Shown one piece after another: positions 22,936 to 30,572 of a stretch of 44,975 nt of DNA (position 1 is the first letter of the stretch; every line of letters begins with the position of its first letter). The position numbers and the translations under genes were made by a program. The notes under the pieces were generated by a model. The model made no database searches and was not told where the DNA came from. It was given only the letters and a program-made list of their open reading frames with translations. The DNA comes from Alistipes sp. UBA940 (GTDB lineage: Bacteria > Bacteroidota > Bacteroidia > Bacteroidales > Rikenellaceae). Location of the stretch: positions 15,048 through 60,022 of the forward strand of contig DBDE01000004.1 in assembly GCA_002293425.1 (NCBI GenBank). Direction: 5' to 3'.

Positions 22936-24354
22936 ATGATAGATTTAAGCCAAAGTCAGTTACTAAGGTTGCAACAAACCTTGTCGCCCCAGCAGATCCA
23001 GATGATCAAACTGCTGGAGCTGCCGACTTTGCAGTTGGAACAGCGCATCAAACAGGAGCTGGAAGAGAATCCGGTGCTGGAAGAGGAGGAGAAGGAGGAC
23101 GAGGGCGACGACAAGAAGGAGATATCGATGGAGGAGTATCTGCGCGAGGACGACACCCCAGGGTACAAAATGCGGGCGAACAACTACTCCAAGGACGATA
23201 AACAGCTCGCGCCCACCATCTCGGGAGGGCGGAGCTTGCACGAATATTTGATAGAGCAGCTGGGTTATAAGCAGTTGGACGAGCGGGAGATGACGCTGGC
23301 GAAATTTCTTGTCGGGTCGATCGACGACGACGGCTATTTGCGCCGAGATTTGGATGCCGTGGCGGACGACATCTCGTTTATGATGGGCATCGAGACCGAC
23401 GAGAACGAGTTGGAGCAGGTGCTTTACGTTATCCACGAGCTGGAGCCGGCGGGTATCGGGGCGAGGGATTTGCAGGAGTGTTTGGTGTTGCAGTTGGAGA
23501 GCTTGTCGGGCGATAGTCGCGAGAGGCAGCTGGCTATGAGGGTGTTGACGCACAGCTTCGACGAGTTCACCAAGAAACATTTCGACAAACTGATGTTGCG
23601 GCTGGGTGTCGATGAACAGACCTTCCGCGGGGTGTTGGAGGAGATTATGCACTTGTCGCCGCGACCGGGCAATTTGTACACCGAAGGGAGTGACGGGGCG
23701 GTTCCTTATGTCACGCCCGATTTTTTGCTCGATGTTCAGGGCGGCGAGTTCTTTTTGAAGCTCAATTCGTGGAATATTCCCGAGGTTAGGGTCAATCGGC
23801 GGTACATCGAGATGCTGAGGGCGATGCAGGGAAACAAGAACCTGAGCGAAGGCGAAAAGGAGACCCAACAGTTTGTCAAGGGCAAGATAGAGTCGGCAAA
23901 GTGGTTCATCCAGGCCATCCGGCAGCGGCACGACACGCTGATGAGAACGATGACCGAAATTCTGGATTATCAGAGGGCCTATTTTTTGTCGGGGGACAAG
24001 GCCGACCTGCGCCCGATGATTCTCAAAGATATTGCGGAGCGGACCGATTTGGATGTTTCGACCATTTCGCGGGTGGTCAATAGCAAGTATGTGCAGACGC
24101 CGTTCGGGATAATATTGCTCAAAGAGTTGTTCTCCGAGGCGATGCAAACCGAGGACGGGGGCGAGGTTTCGAGCCACGAGATTAAGCAGATTTTGACCCA
24201 GTGCATTGCGGGCGAGGATAAGCGACGCCCCATTAAGGACGAGACGCTGATGGAAATTTTGAACACCAAGGGTTATAAAATTGCGCGCCGCACGGTGGCC
24301 AAGTATCGCGAGATGTTGGGCATTCCCGTGGCGCGGTTGAGGAAAGAGTTATGA
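22936..24354 (+). CDS. rpoN: RNA polymerase sigma-54 factor
   Basis: 472 residues. Region I is Gln/Leu-rich (LSQSQLLRLQQTLSPQQIQMIKLLELPTL), followed by an acidic segment (about 50-75), the core-binding and helix-turn-helix parts (DLDVSTISRVVNSKYVQTPFG), and the RpoN box ARRTVAKYREMLGIP near the C-terminus that reads the -24 element. It serves activators such as the one at 1-722 and candidate promoters at 30271 and 44268. Ends overlapping the next gene by 4 bases. Confidence 0.97.
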   Translation: MIDLSQSQLLRLQQTLSPQQIQMIKLLELPTLQLEQRIKQELEENPVLEEEEKEDEGDDKKEISMEEYLREDDTPGYKMRANNYSKDDKQLAPTISGGRSLHEYLIEQLGYKQLDEREMTLAKFLVGSIDDDGYLRRDLDAVADDISFMMGIETDENELEQVLYVIHELEPAGIGARDLQECLVLQLESLSGDSRERQLAMRVLTHSFDEFTKKHFDKLMLRLGVDEQTFRGVLEEIMHLSPRPGNLYTEGSDGAVPYVTPDFLLDVQGGEFFLKLNSWNIPEVRVNRRYIEMLRAMQGNKNLSEGEKETQQFVKGKIESAKWFIQAIRQRHDTLMRTMTEILDYQRAYFLSGDKADLRPMILKDIAERTDLDVSTISRVVNSKYVQTPFGIILLKELFSEAMQTEDGGEVSSHEIKQILTQCIAGEDKRRPIKDETLMEILNTKGYKIARRTVAKYREMLGIPVARLRKEL

Positions 24355-24797
24355 TTAGGTATGTTGTTCGGGCGTTGAAGTACGCTGTGAAGCTGGCGGT
24401 GTTGCTGGCGGTTGTTTTCTTTTTGGTCAATCGCAATTTTTCGCTGTGGGATATGCTGCTTCACACCACGCGGGGGTTGATTTTTCTCTGTGCTGTTGTC
24501 GTGTGGGTGGCTGTTTATCCGTGGGTGGAGTATGTTTCCCGATGGATTGGCGGCACGTTTGCCGATAAGGGGGCGATTGTTCGGGCGTTGCACGCCGGAG
24601 GGATGACGCTGGTGAAGGAGGATGAGGACAGGATGGTTTTTCACGGCTATCTTCTGCGCAGGCTGTGGTGGCTGGGCGAGGAGACGGTTGTTATCACCCG
24701 GGGCGAGGGCGGCGGTTTGACCATCGAGGGGCCGCGCAAGTTCACTATGGAGGCACAGCAACGGATACCGGCTTATATTGAAAATGAGAAGAATTAA
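24351..24797 (+). CDS. Small membrane protein of unknown function
   Basis: 148 residues, not recognised. Two hydrophobic helices (about 10-27 and 40-62) precede a soluble domain of about 80 residues ending in Arg/Glu-rich sequence with FHGYLLRRLWWLGEETVVITR. The start overlaps the rpoN stop (ATGA), and the end overlaps the S41 protease gene by 14 bases, so it belongs to the asnS-rpoN transcript. The soluble part is predicted to face the cytoplasm if the basic N-terminus stays inside. Confidence 0.75.
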   Translation: MIRYVVRALKYAVKLAVLLAVVFFLVNRNFSLWDMLLHTTRGLIFLCAVVVWVAVYPWVEYVSRWIGGTFADKGAIVRALHAGGMTLVKEDEDRMVFHGYLLRRLWWLGEETVVITRGEGGGLTIEGPRKFTMEAQQRIPAYIENEKN

Positions 24798-26451
24798 ATA
24801 TTGGGTGATCGCGCTGGCGGGTGTCGGCGTGATCGGTTTGGGCACCGCCGCTTATCGCGACGACTTTCGGTTGGGACAGAATATCGAGATGATGGTCAAC
24901 GTGATGAGGGTTTTGTACCTTTATTATGTCGACCCGATAGATGCCGACGAGCTGGGCAAGAGTGCCGCGGCAGGGTTGGTGGGCGATCTGGACCCATACA
25001 CCGAATTGATCCACGCCGACGAGAACGAGCAGTTCGAATTGATGACCACCGGCAAATATGGCGGCATCGGGGCGTTGATCCGTCAGCGGAACGACACCGT
25101 GTTTGTTGCCGAACCGTACCGTGGAACGCCCTCGGACAGGGCCGGACTCAAGATCGGGGATGCGTTCCTGAAAATCGGTGATAAAGACGCCATCGGCCTG
25201 ACGACCAAGGGGGTGAGTGACGCGCTGAAGGGCGATCCGGGAACGAGTGTGGAGATAACGGTGCGAAAGTTGCAGACGGGCGCGGCGGAAACTTTGACCA
25301 TTCAGCGGCAGGTCATCGAGTTGCCGTCGGTTCCCTATTTCGGGGTCGTGGGCGACAGTGTGGGCTATATCCACCACGCCGACTTCACCGAGGGCTCGGC
25401 CGACGAGGTGCGCAGGGCGTTTATGGCCCTCAAATCGCAGGGCATAAACAGGCTTATACTCGATTACCGCAGCAATGGCGGGGGGATTATGCAGGAGGCG
25501 GTGGCGGTTTTGGGCCTTTTTGTTCCACGTGGAACAGAGGTGCTGAGTATGCGCGGGCGCGGTGCGGGGATGAACAAGACCTATCGCACGGAGACCCAAC
25601 CGATAGATACTCAGATTCCCATCGCCGTGTTGGTGGACGGGCGATCGGCGAGTGCTTCGGAGATAGTTGCGGGAGCGTTGCAGGATCTGGACCGGGGGGT
25701 ACTCATCGGTCAGCGCACTTTCGGCAAGGGATTGGTGCAGAGCACGATGCCTGTCACAGGCGGATCGACGCTGAAAGTCACCACCGCAAAGTACTATATC
25801 CCCAGCGGGCGGTGTATTCAGGCGGTCGACTATTCCCACCAGAGGGACAGCATCGGGGTGAGGACCATTCCCGATTCGTTGATAAAAGAGTATCGCACGG
25901 CGGGGGGCCGACGGGTGTATGACGGCGGCGGGGTGATGCCCGACATCCGAACGGAGGCGGAGTACAACAGCCGGTTTGCCGTTGTGGTTTATGCCAAGGG
26001 TTTCGTGGACGATTTTGCGGATCGGTGGGGAGTGGCCAATGCGGGCAGGGATGTCGTGGCGACAGAGTTTAGGCTGACGGAGCAGGATTGGAACGACTTT
26101 GTGGCGTTCCTCAGTGACAAGGATTTGGGTTATCGTTCGGCGAGCGATGTTGCACTCGACAATTTGCGCCGCAACGCCGAGTATGAGCGGCGGATGACGG
26201 ATGAGATTCGGGCCGAACTCGATAAGGTCGCCGGCCTGTTGACGGGAGATAATGCGGCCAACCTGAAACTTTACAGGACGGAGCTGGAGGAGATGTTGGA
26301 GAACGCCATAGTTTTGCGGCGATGCCATTCGGCTGGTGTTGCAGAGCACAATTTGCCCCGCGATCCGGAAGTTGCAAGGGCTCGCGGCGTGCTGTCGGAT
26401 ATTGCCGATTATCGCCGGATTTTGACCGAAAAGGACACGGACAGGAAATGA
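24784..26451 (+). CDS. S41 carboxy-terminal processing protease (CtpA-like)
   Basis: 555 residues. One N-terminal membrane anchor (YWVIALAGVGVIGLGTAA), then a PDZ domain (about 90-180: GGIGALIR...GTPSDRAGLKIGDAFLKIGDK...LKGDPGTSVEITV), and the S41 serine-lysine protease domain with the nucleophile Ser in DGRSASASEIVAGAL and the base Lys in QRTFGKGLVQ. It acts in the periplasm on misfolded or precursor proteins. A C-terminal helical domain of about 150 residues follows. ATG 24784 is preferred to TTG 24778. The gene contains the parS site. Overlaps the histidine kinase gene by 4 bases. Confidence 0.94.
   Translation: MRRIKYWVIALAGVGVIGLGTAAYRDDFRLGQNIEMMVNVMRVLYLYYVDPIDADELGKSAAAGLVGDLDPYTELIHADENEQFELMTTGKYGGIGALIRQRNDTVFVAEPYRGTPSDRAGLKIGDAFLKIGDKDAIGLTTKGVSDALKGDPGTSVEITVRKLQTGAAETLTIQRQVIELPSVPYFGVVGDSVGYIHHADFTEGSADEVRRAFMALKSQGINRLILDYRSNGGGIMQEAVAVLGLFVPRGTEVLSMRGRGAGMNKTYRTETQPIDTQIPIAVLVDGRSASASEIVAGALQDLDRGVLIGQRTFGKGLVQSTMPVTGGSTLKVTTAKYYIPSGRCIQAVDYSHQRDSIGVRTIPDSLIKEYRTAGGRRVYDGGGVMPDIRTEAEYNSRFAVVVYAKGFVDDFADRWGVANAGRDVVATEFRLTEQDWNDFVAFLSDKDLGYRSASDVALDNLRRNAEYERRMTDEIRAELDKVAGLLTGDNAANLKLYRTELEEMLENAIVLRRCHSAGVAEHNLPRDPEVARARGVLSDIADYRRILTEKDTDRK
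25521..25536. promoter_or_regulatory. parS-like ParB-binding site
   Basis: TGTTCCACGTGGAACA is a perfect 16-base palindrome and identical in form to chromosomal parS sites (Pseudomonas-type TGTTCCACGTGGAAC; B. subtilis-type TGTTTCACGTGAAACA). ParB loads here for chromosome segregation and SMC recruitment. It is inside the S41 gene, encoding FVPRGTE, as often seen for parS. No second copy was found in the window; other CACGTG hits lack the flanks. Confidence 0.85.
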
Positions 26452-27563
26452 ACAAGCGCAGCATTGCCGCTCTTTGGGTTGTGGTGATGGCACTGTCGAT
26501 AGGGTCGCTGGCTATGGTTACCGGCCGGTTGCGGCAGCGCGAGGAGGACTATGTGAAGATGTGGGCCTACTCGATGGCGCGTGTCGGCGAGGGCGGGTAC
26601 GACCAGCTCAGCGCGCTCATTCTGGACGAAGGGACGATACCTTTCATCATCATTTCGCCCGACGGAACGGTCGAAGAGTCGCACCTTATACCCCAGCGCG
26701 TATTGGAGAACAGGCGGTTGCTGGACCGAAAGATTTCGAAGCTGGTGGCCCTGAACGACTATCTGACCATCCACACGTGGGACGGCGGTCACCACTTGGT
26801 GTTTTACGGGCGGAGCAACACGCTCGTTTTTTTGACATTTTTTCCGGTCGTTCAGATCGTCGTATTCGGGTTTTTGCTTTGGCTGGGGGTGATGGTTTTC
26901 CGGTCGAACAAGGCCGGCGAGCAGAACCGCGTGTGGGCGGGGCTGGCCAAGGAGACCGCCCATCAGCTGGGTACGCCGACGAGCTCGCTGCTGGGCTGGA
27001 TAGAGTACTTGAAGGGGCGCGGAGTGGAGAGCGAGGCGGTGGGCGAGATGGAGAAAGACCTGGCGCACCTGATGAAGGTGGTCGACAGGTTTTCGAAGAT
27101 AGGCAGCGAGACGCCCCTCGAACCGGCCAACCTCAACGAGCTGGTGGGCGGTGCGGTTTTGTATTTTCGCAAGCGCATCCCGCGCAATGTGACGCTGGAA
27201 TATAACGGGCTGGCGGTGGCTCCGGTGAGGGTGAGGATCAATCCCGCGCTGTTCGAGTGGGTGGTGGAAAATTTGATGAAGAACGCGCTCGACGCTTTGC
27301 AGGGTCAGGGGGCGATAGATGTGAGGCTGTGGAGTGACCGTAAATTTGCTTATATCGACGTGCGCGATACGGGCAAGGGGATCGTCAAGGCCAATTGGCG
27401 CAAGATTTTCGAACCCGGGTTCACCACCAAGACGCGCGGCTGGGGGCTGGGACTTTCGCTGAGCCGGCGGGTGGTGGAGGATTATCACGGGGGTCGGATT
27501 TGTGTGGCCGAGAGCGAGCCCGGACGCGGGACGTTGATGAGGGTGATGTTGAAACTATGTTAG
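26448..27563 (+). CDS. Sensor histidine kinase
   Basis: 371 residues. Two membrane helices (about 7-26 and 126-150) bracket an extracytoplasmic sensor of about 100 residues. The H-box is ETAHQLGTPTSSLLGWIEYL (His about 170); the ATPase domain has NLMKNALDAL, DTGKGI and GWGLGLSLSRRVVEDYHGG. No response regulator gene is adjacent, so its partner is unknown; the sigma-54 activator at 1-722 is too far to be assigned. Begins with the ATGA overlap with the protease gene; overlaps the DUF4271 gene by 7 bases. Confidence 0.92.
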   Translation: MNKRSIAALWVVVMALSIGSLAMVTGRLRQREEDYVKMWAYSMARVGEGGYDQLSALILDEGTIPFIIISPDGTVEESHLIPQRVLENRRLLDRKISKLVALNDYLTIHTWDGGHHLVFYGRSNTLVFLTFFPVVQIVVFGFLLWLGVMVFRSNKAGEQNRVWAGLAKETAHQLGTPTSSLLGWIEYLKGRGVESEAVGEMEKDLAHLMKVVDRFSKIGSETPLEPANLNELVGGAVLYFRKRIPRNVTLEYNGLAVAPVRVRINPALFEWVVENLMKNALDALQGQGAIDVRLWSDRKFAYIDVRDTGKGIVKANWRKIFEPGFTTKTRGWGLGLSLSRRVVEDYHGGRICVAESEPGRGTLMRVMLKLC

Positions 27564-28132
27564 AGGTCGGGTTGCAGATATTGACGTTGGTCACGGCGGG
27601 GTATTATTGCTTCGTGGTGCATTTTTTCCGGAGCGCGGAGCCCGACAATCGTGCCCTGCGGGAGCGGTATTCGAGGTTGGCGTTGATTTTGGCGGCGGTG
27701 ACGGTGGGGCTCGGTGCGGCCAGGGCTTCGGGCGAGGTTGCGGCGTTGGGAGCGGGGGTGATTTGGGTGGGAGTGATGTATGTTCAGGTGATGTTTTTGC
27801 AGGCGGCGGGGGCTTTGACGCTTCACAGAGAGCTGGTTGTGGCGGTGGTGGAGGCCAAGAAGTGGGCTGTGGCAACGGGGGCGTTGGCGGGTGTTCCGGC
27901 GGTTTTGCTTTGGACGGGGGTTAATCCGGTGCGCGACCAGGTGCTGATGTATGTTGTTGGTTTTGAGGCGGTTGCGTTGTTTGTTTTGTTTTTGGTGCGG
28001 ACTTTGCGGTTGTTTGTGAGGCAAAAAGTTTCGGTTTTAGTTTGGTTTTTGTACCTTTGCACCGTCGAAATAGCTCCGTTTGTCGCTATCGGGGTGTTCA
28101 TTTTGGGTTATACTTCGCGTCCGGATGTCTAA
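27557..28132 (+). CDS. DUF4271 family membrane protein
   Basis: 191 residues, about six hydrophobic helices and few polar loops. The C-terminal YLCTVEIAPFVAIGVFILG resembles the hallmark of DUF4271, a Bacteroidetes membrane family commonly encoded next to hemD, as here. Function is unknown. The preceding stop overlaps the start, and its end overlaps hemD by 8 bases. Very high GC at third positions is like its neighbours. Confidence 0.82.
   Translation: MLEVGLQILTLVTAGYYCFVVHFFRSAEPDNRALRERYSRLALILAAVTVGLGAARASGEVAALGAGVIWVGVMYVQVMFLQAAGALTLHRELVVAVVEAKKWAVATGALAGVPAVLLWTGVNPVRDQVLMYVVGFEAVALFVLFLVRTLRLFVRQKVSVLVWFLYLCTVEIAPFVAIGVFILGYTSRPDV
28052..28059 (+). promoter_or_regulatory. Possible internal promoter (-7 box) for hemD
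   Basis: TACCTTTG followed by CACCG, in a T-rich stretch inside the DUF4271 gene, about 65 bases before the hemD ATG. No TTG at the expected -33 position (28028-28032 is a TTTC). Could let hemD and rnpA be transcribed apart from the upstream genes. Confidence 0.35.
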
Positions 28133-28991
28133 GATAAAACATTTGTTGGTTTCGCAGCCCGCTCCGGCTGTGGTGGAGAAGTCTGCGTTTTTCGATTTGG
28201 GGGAGCGGTTCTCGCTCGCCATAGATTACCACCCTTTTATCCGTGTCGAGGGCGTCAGTGCCAAGGAATTTCGCGGCCAACGGGTCGATATTCTGAGCCA
28301 CACCGCAATAATTTTTACCAATCGGGGAACCATCGACCATTTTTTCCGGATTTGCGAGGAGTCGCGGGTCGTGGTGCCCGACACGATGAAGTATCTGTGC
28401 TTCACCGAGGCGATCGCGCTCTACCTTCAGAAATATATCGTTTACCGCAAGCGCAAAATATCCTTTGCCGACGGCACGTTCAAGGGCTTTATGGAGCTCA
28501 TCGTCAAGCATCAGGACGAGAAGCTGATGCTCGCCCTGACCGAACCGCACAAGCCCGAAATTCCGCAGACGCTGGAGAAGCTGAAGGTGAAATTCGATCG
28601 CGCGATTTTGGCGCACACCGTCTCCAACGATCTGGAAGGGATAGATTTGGAACGCTATCAGGTTATCGTGTTGTATAGTCCGTCGGATGTGAAGGCGTTG
28701 ACGGACAGGTTCGGTTCCGAAAATTTGCCTCTCATCGCCACCTTCGGCGAGGGAACCACACGCAAGGCTTTGGAGGCGGGGTTGCAGGTGGCGACTATGG
28801 CTCCCACGCCCGCGGCACCCAGTATGGCCAAGGCGTTGGAGATATTCATCGGCGACTATAACGCCGGCAAAACGGCAACCAAAAAGATAGTCGTGAAGGC
28901 CGACAAGACGGCCGACGAGTTTGTCAAAGCCCACCAGCTCAGGGAGTTGCGCCGCAGCAAGGCCAAAAAAGCCCTTGCCGGAAAGAAATAG
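28125..28991 (+). CDS. hemD: Uroporphyrinogen-III synthase-like protein
   Basis: 288 residues. Fits the Bacteroidetes HemD family: MSKIKHLLVSQPAP, the first half with DILSHTAIIFTNRGTIDHFF, and the second half with YQVIVLYSPSDVKAL and PLIATFGEGTTRKALEAGL. It would close the linear tetrapyrrole to uroporphyrinogen III. A Lys-rich tail of about 40 residues (259-288) is added. HemD sequences are poorly conserved, so the call also rests on the DUF4271-hemD synteny. No other heme genes are in the window. Confidence 0.85.
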   Translation: MSKIKHLLVSQPAPAVVEKSAFFDLGERFSLAIDYHPFIRVEGVSAKEFRGQRVDILSHTAIIFTNRGTIDHFFRICEESRVVVPDTMKYLCFTEAIALYLQKYIVYRKRKISFADGTFKGFMELIVKHQDEKLMLALTEPHKPEIPQTLEKLKVKFDRAILAHTVSNDLEGIDLERYQVIVLYSPSDVKALTDRFGSENLPLIATFGEGTTRKALEAGLQVATMAPTPAAPSMAKALEIFIGDYNAGKTATKKIVVKADKTADEFVKAHQLRELRRSKAKKALAGKK

Positions 28992-29003
28992 AGAGACCGT
29001 ATT

Positions 29004-29465
29004 ATGTTCAATTCCCTGTCCAGAGCCGAGCGGTTGCGGGGCGAGAAGCGCATCGCCGCACTTTTTGCCGACGGACGGTGGTGCTCGGCGGGAGTGGTGA
29101 GGTGCTGTTATGTTGTCGCATCGGGCGAACATTCGAACTCGCAGAGTTCGTCGTCTCACCCGCTGGGGGGGCGGGGTGAGACGAAAAATTTTCAACTTTC
29201 AACTGCCTCGGTTCTATTCTCAACCCCCAAGAAGACATTCAAACACGCCCACGACCGTAACCTGCTGAAACGCCGGATGAGGGAGAGCTATCGAACCAGG
29301 AAGCACGTGCTGGACGGTTTGCGGGTCGACATTGCCTTTATTTGCTCGCCCAGGATGCCCGAAACGGCTCCCAAACAGCCGCGCCCGAAGCCGGAGATCC
29401 CCGATTTTAAGACCATCGACAATGCTATCGAAAAGATTTTGGAACAGATTGTGGCGCGGGGCTAA
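29004..29465 (+). CDS. rnpA: Ribonuclease P protein component with an in-frame repeat insertion
   Basis: 153 residues, longer than the usual 115-135. Protein subunit of RNase P that helps mature tRNA 5' ends. The N-terminus SLSRAERLRGEKRIAALFADGRW and the RNR motif region (TPKKTFKHAHDRNLLKRRMRESYR) are normal. Between the beta strand VVRCCYVVAS and the strand SVLFSTPKKTFK, about 25 residues (SNSQSSSSHPLGGRGETKN plus flanks) come from the palindromic repeat at 29132-29205. This falls in a loop between two strands, so the fold may tolerate it. Reading frame and downstream motif are intact, so it is likely functional. Confidence 0.92.
   Translation: MFNSLSRAERLRGEKRIAALFADGRWCSAGVVRCCYVVASGEHSNSQSSSSHPLGGRGETKNFQLSTASVLFSTPKKTFKHAHDRNLLKRRMRESYRTRKHVLDGLRVDIAFICSPRMPETAPKQPRPKPEIPDFKTIDNAIEKILEQIVARG
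29132..29205 (+). repeat. Coding palindromic element in rnpA, copy of the one in the membrane Hdr gene
   Basis: 29132-29190 is identical over 59 bases to 8240-8298, and both tails (AACTTTCAACT versus AACTCTCAACT) also match. Contains two hairpins: CGAACTC-gca-GAGTTCG and TCGTCTCACCC...GGGTGAGACGA. Both copies sit in the same phase of the reading frame and in the same orientation relative to translation. Confidence 0.9.
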
Positions 29466-29682
29466 GTGGCTGGTAGCCAGCCCATTGGTGGCATTGATAA
29501 AGGTCTATCAATTGGCCATTTCGCCGTTTTTCCCCCACTCGTGCCGCTTCACACCCACCTGTTCGGAGTATGGCATCGAAGCCCTCAAAAAATATGGGGC
29601 GTTGAAGGGCTCGTGGCTCACCATAAAACGTCTCGCCCGCTGTCACCCTCTGGGCGGAAGCGGCTTCGACCCCGTGCCCTAA
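29422..29682 (+). CDS. yidD: Membrane protein insertion efficiency factor YidD
   Basis: 86 residues. The signature is clear: LIKVYQLAISPFFPHSCRFTPTCSEY and then YGALKGSWLTIKRLARCHPLGGSGFDPVP. Thought to aid YidC-dependent membrane insertion; peripheral at the inner membrane. The ATG at 29422 lies in the end of rnpA (44-base overlap), the normal rnpA-yidD arrangement. No yidC follows; a minus-strand gene comes next. Confidence 0.95.
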   Translation: MLSKRFWNRLWRGAKWLVASPLVALIKVYQLAISPFFPHSCRFTPTCSEYGIEALKKYGALKGSWLTIKRLARCHPLGGSGFDPVP

Positions 29683-29709
29683 ACCTTCTTGCGCAAACGC
29701 CGCAAACAC

Positions 29710-29743
29710 AAAAAACCCCACCCCAACGTTTGTCGGAGCGGGG
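29710..29743 (-). terminator. Rho-independent terminator of the 29761-30177 gene
   Basis: Read on the minus strand: CCCCGCTCC, a 10-base loop, GGGGTGGGG (9 pairs, two G-T), then TTTTTT. It lies 18 bases after the membrane protein stop. On the plus strand the G-T pairs become mismatches, so it mainly serves the minus strand. Confidence 0.75.
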
Positions 29744-29760
29744 CGAAAAAGCGTGAAAAG

Positions 29761-30177
29761 CTACAAAATGATGATATACACCAAATCTATCAACCCGAGG
29801 ATAATAGCAGCGATACCCAACCGGCCCTGCAACGGCAACAACTTAGCCAGCACCTCGCCGCCCTTAGCCGCCGCCTTCTCGTTCTTCGACAGGGCATACT
29901 TCTGGATCAAGCCATAACCCAAAATGAAACCCAACCCCGCCAAAACCAGATCGACAGCCAACCACAGCACCCAAGTAAGGGGAGCATAACCCAACATTCC
30001 CAAATTGAGAACAAGACTAATGATCCCCCAAACACCCCACAAAGCACAAATCACCCCGAACCAGCCCTGATACGGAGCAACCTTGTCGAACAACTCCTTA
30101 GCATTAGGCTTCTTCTTCAACACCAGCGAAGGCACAGCCAACAAACCCAGCACGATCAACACAATTGCAAAAATCAT
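29761..30177 (-). CDS. Four-helix membrane protein of unknown function
   Basis: 138 residues, not recognised. Hydrophobic helices at about 2-18, 37-58, 66-88 and 119-137; a basic first loop (KKKPNAKELFDKVAPYQGWF) and a Lys-rich third loop (SKNEKAAAKGGEVLAKLLPLQGRLG). The two halves are weakly similar to each other (VAPYQGWFGVICALWGVWGIISLVL versus LLPLQGRLGIAAIILGLIDLVYIIIL), which suggests an old internal duplication. It has a clear promoter and terminator of its own and so is a single-gene transcript. Confidence 0.8.
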   Translation of the reverse strand: MIFAIVLIVLGLLAVPSLVLKKKPNAKELFDKVAPYQGWFGVICALWGVWGIISLVLNLGMLGYAPLTWVLWLAVDLVLAGLGFILGYGLIQKYALSKNEKAAAKGGEVLAKLLPLQGRLGIAAIILGLIDLVYIIIL

Positions 30178-30217
30178 AACATCAAAGGTTTTAAGTTAAA
30201 GTTAATAATGTCGCCCA

Positions 30218-30248
30218 CAAATATAACAAAAATTTATTTACCCCGCAA
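30218..30248 (-). promoter_or_regulatory. Promoter of the four-helix membrane protein gene
   Basis: On the minus strand TTG (30248-30246), 20 bases, TATATTTG (30225-30218). Good match to the Bacteroidetes consensus. The predicted leader is about 35 bases. Confidence 0.65.
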
Positions 30249-30270
30249 CGGGCGACTCCCAAAATAACTT

Positions 30271-30286
30271 TGGCACACACCTTGTT
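30271..30286 (+). promoter_or_regulatory. Candidate sigma-54 (-24/-12) promoter of the small basic protein gene
   Basis: TGGCAC (30271-30276), five bases, TTGTT (30282-30286), preceded by CTT. This follows the -24/-12 consensus TGGCAC-N5-TTGC(A/T) with one change (TTGT for TTGC), with GG and the -12 G at the expected spacing. The predicted start is about 30296, giving a 30-base leader. No TAnnTTTG element is found in front of this gene. Confidence 0.55.
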
Positions 30287-30325
30287 TCCACCGATGACCA
30301 AAACCGACATTAAAATAAAAAAGTC

Positions 30326-30475
30326 ATGAAAAACGAAAAAACACACAAGACCGTTGCGTCGAAAGCGAGCGAACTGTTGAACAATCCTAAGACTCCCAAG
30401 GCGATTAAGAGCGTGGCCGGTTCGGCACTCACACAAACCCCCGACAAGGGTGGCAAAAAACGCAAAATGTGGTAA
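30326..30475 (+). CDS. Small basic protein, 49 residues
   Basis: Starts MKNEKTHKTVASKASELLNN and ends GGKKRKMW. Strongly basic (about a quarter Lys/Arg), no cysteine, no membrane segment; the centre IKSVAGSALTQT resembles small proteins in other bacteria whose middle reads KSLAGSALSQ, but I know no function for them. Support for a real gene: an isolated position between a good promoter and hairpins, a plausible small-protein composition and a sigma-54-like promoter 50 bases upstream. Lys-rich termini hint at nucleic acid binding (inference). Confidence 0.7.
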   Translation: MKNEKTHKTVASKASELLNNPKTPKAIKSVAGSALTQTPDKGGKKRKMW

Positions 30476-30479
30476 TCAA

Positions 30480-30544
30480 AACCCCGTTTATGTCAAAGAC
30501 TCACGGGGTTACGACGGAGGCCGGACAAATGACTGTCCGGCCTC
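30480..30544. terminator. Double hairpin between converging genes
   Basis: AACCCCGT (30480-30487) pairs with ACGGGGTT (30503-30510), and GAGGCCGGACA (30517-30527) pairs perfectly with TGTCCGGCCTC (30534-30544). No strong T-run follows in either direction, so termination may be partly structure-driven. Located between the small protein gene and the DUF3127 gene. Confidence 0.55.
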
Positions 30545-30572
30545 TTACATTGAAACGATTTCGCGACAGAGG

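Noticed and set aside
29004..29465. rnpA disrupted by the repeat
   Set aside because: The insertion is a multiple of three, and the RNR motif region and C-terminus follow in frame; yidD overlap is also normal.
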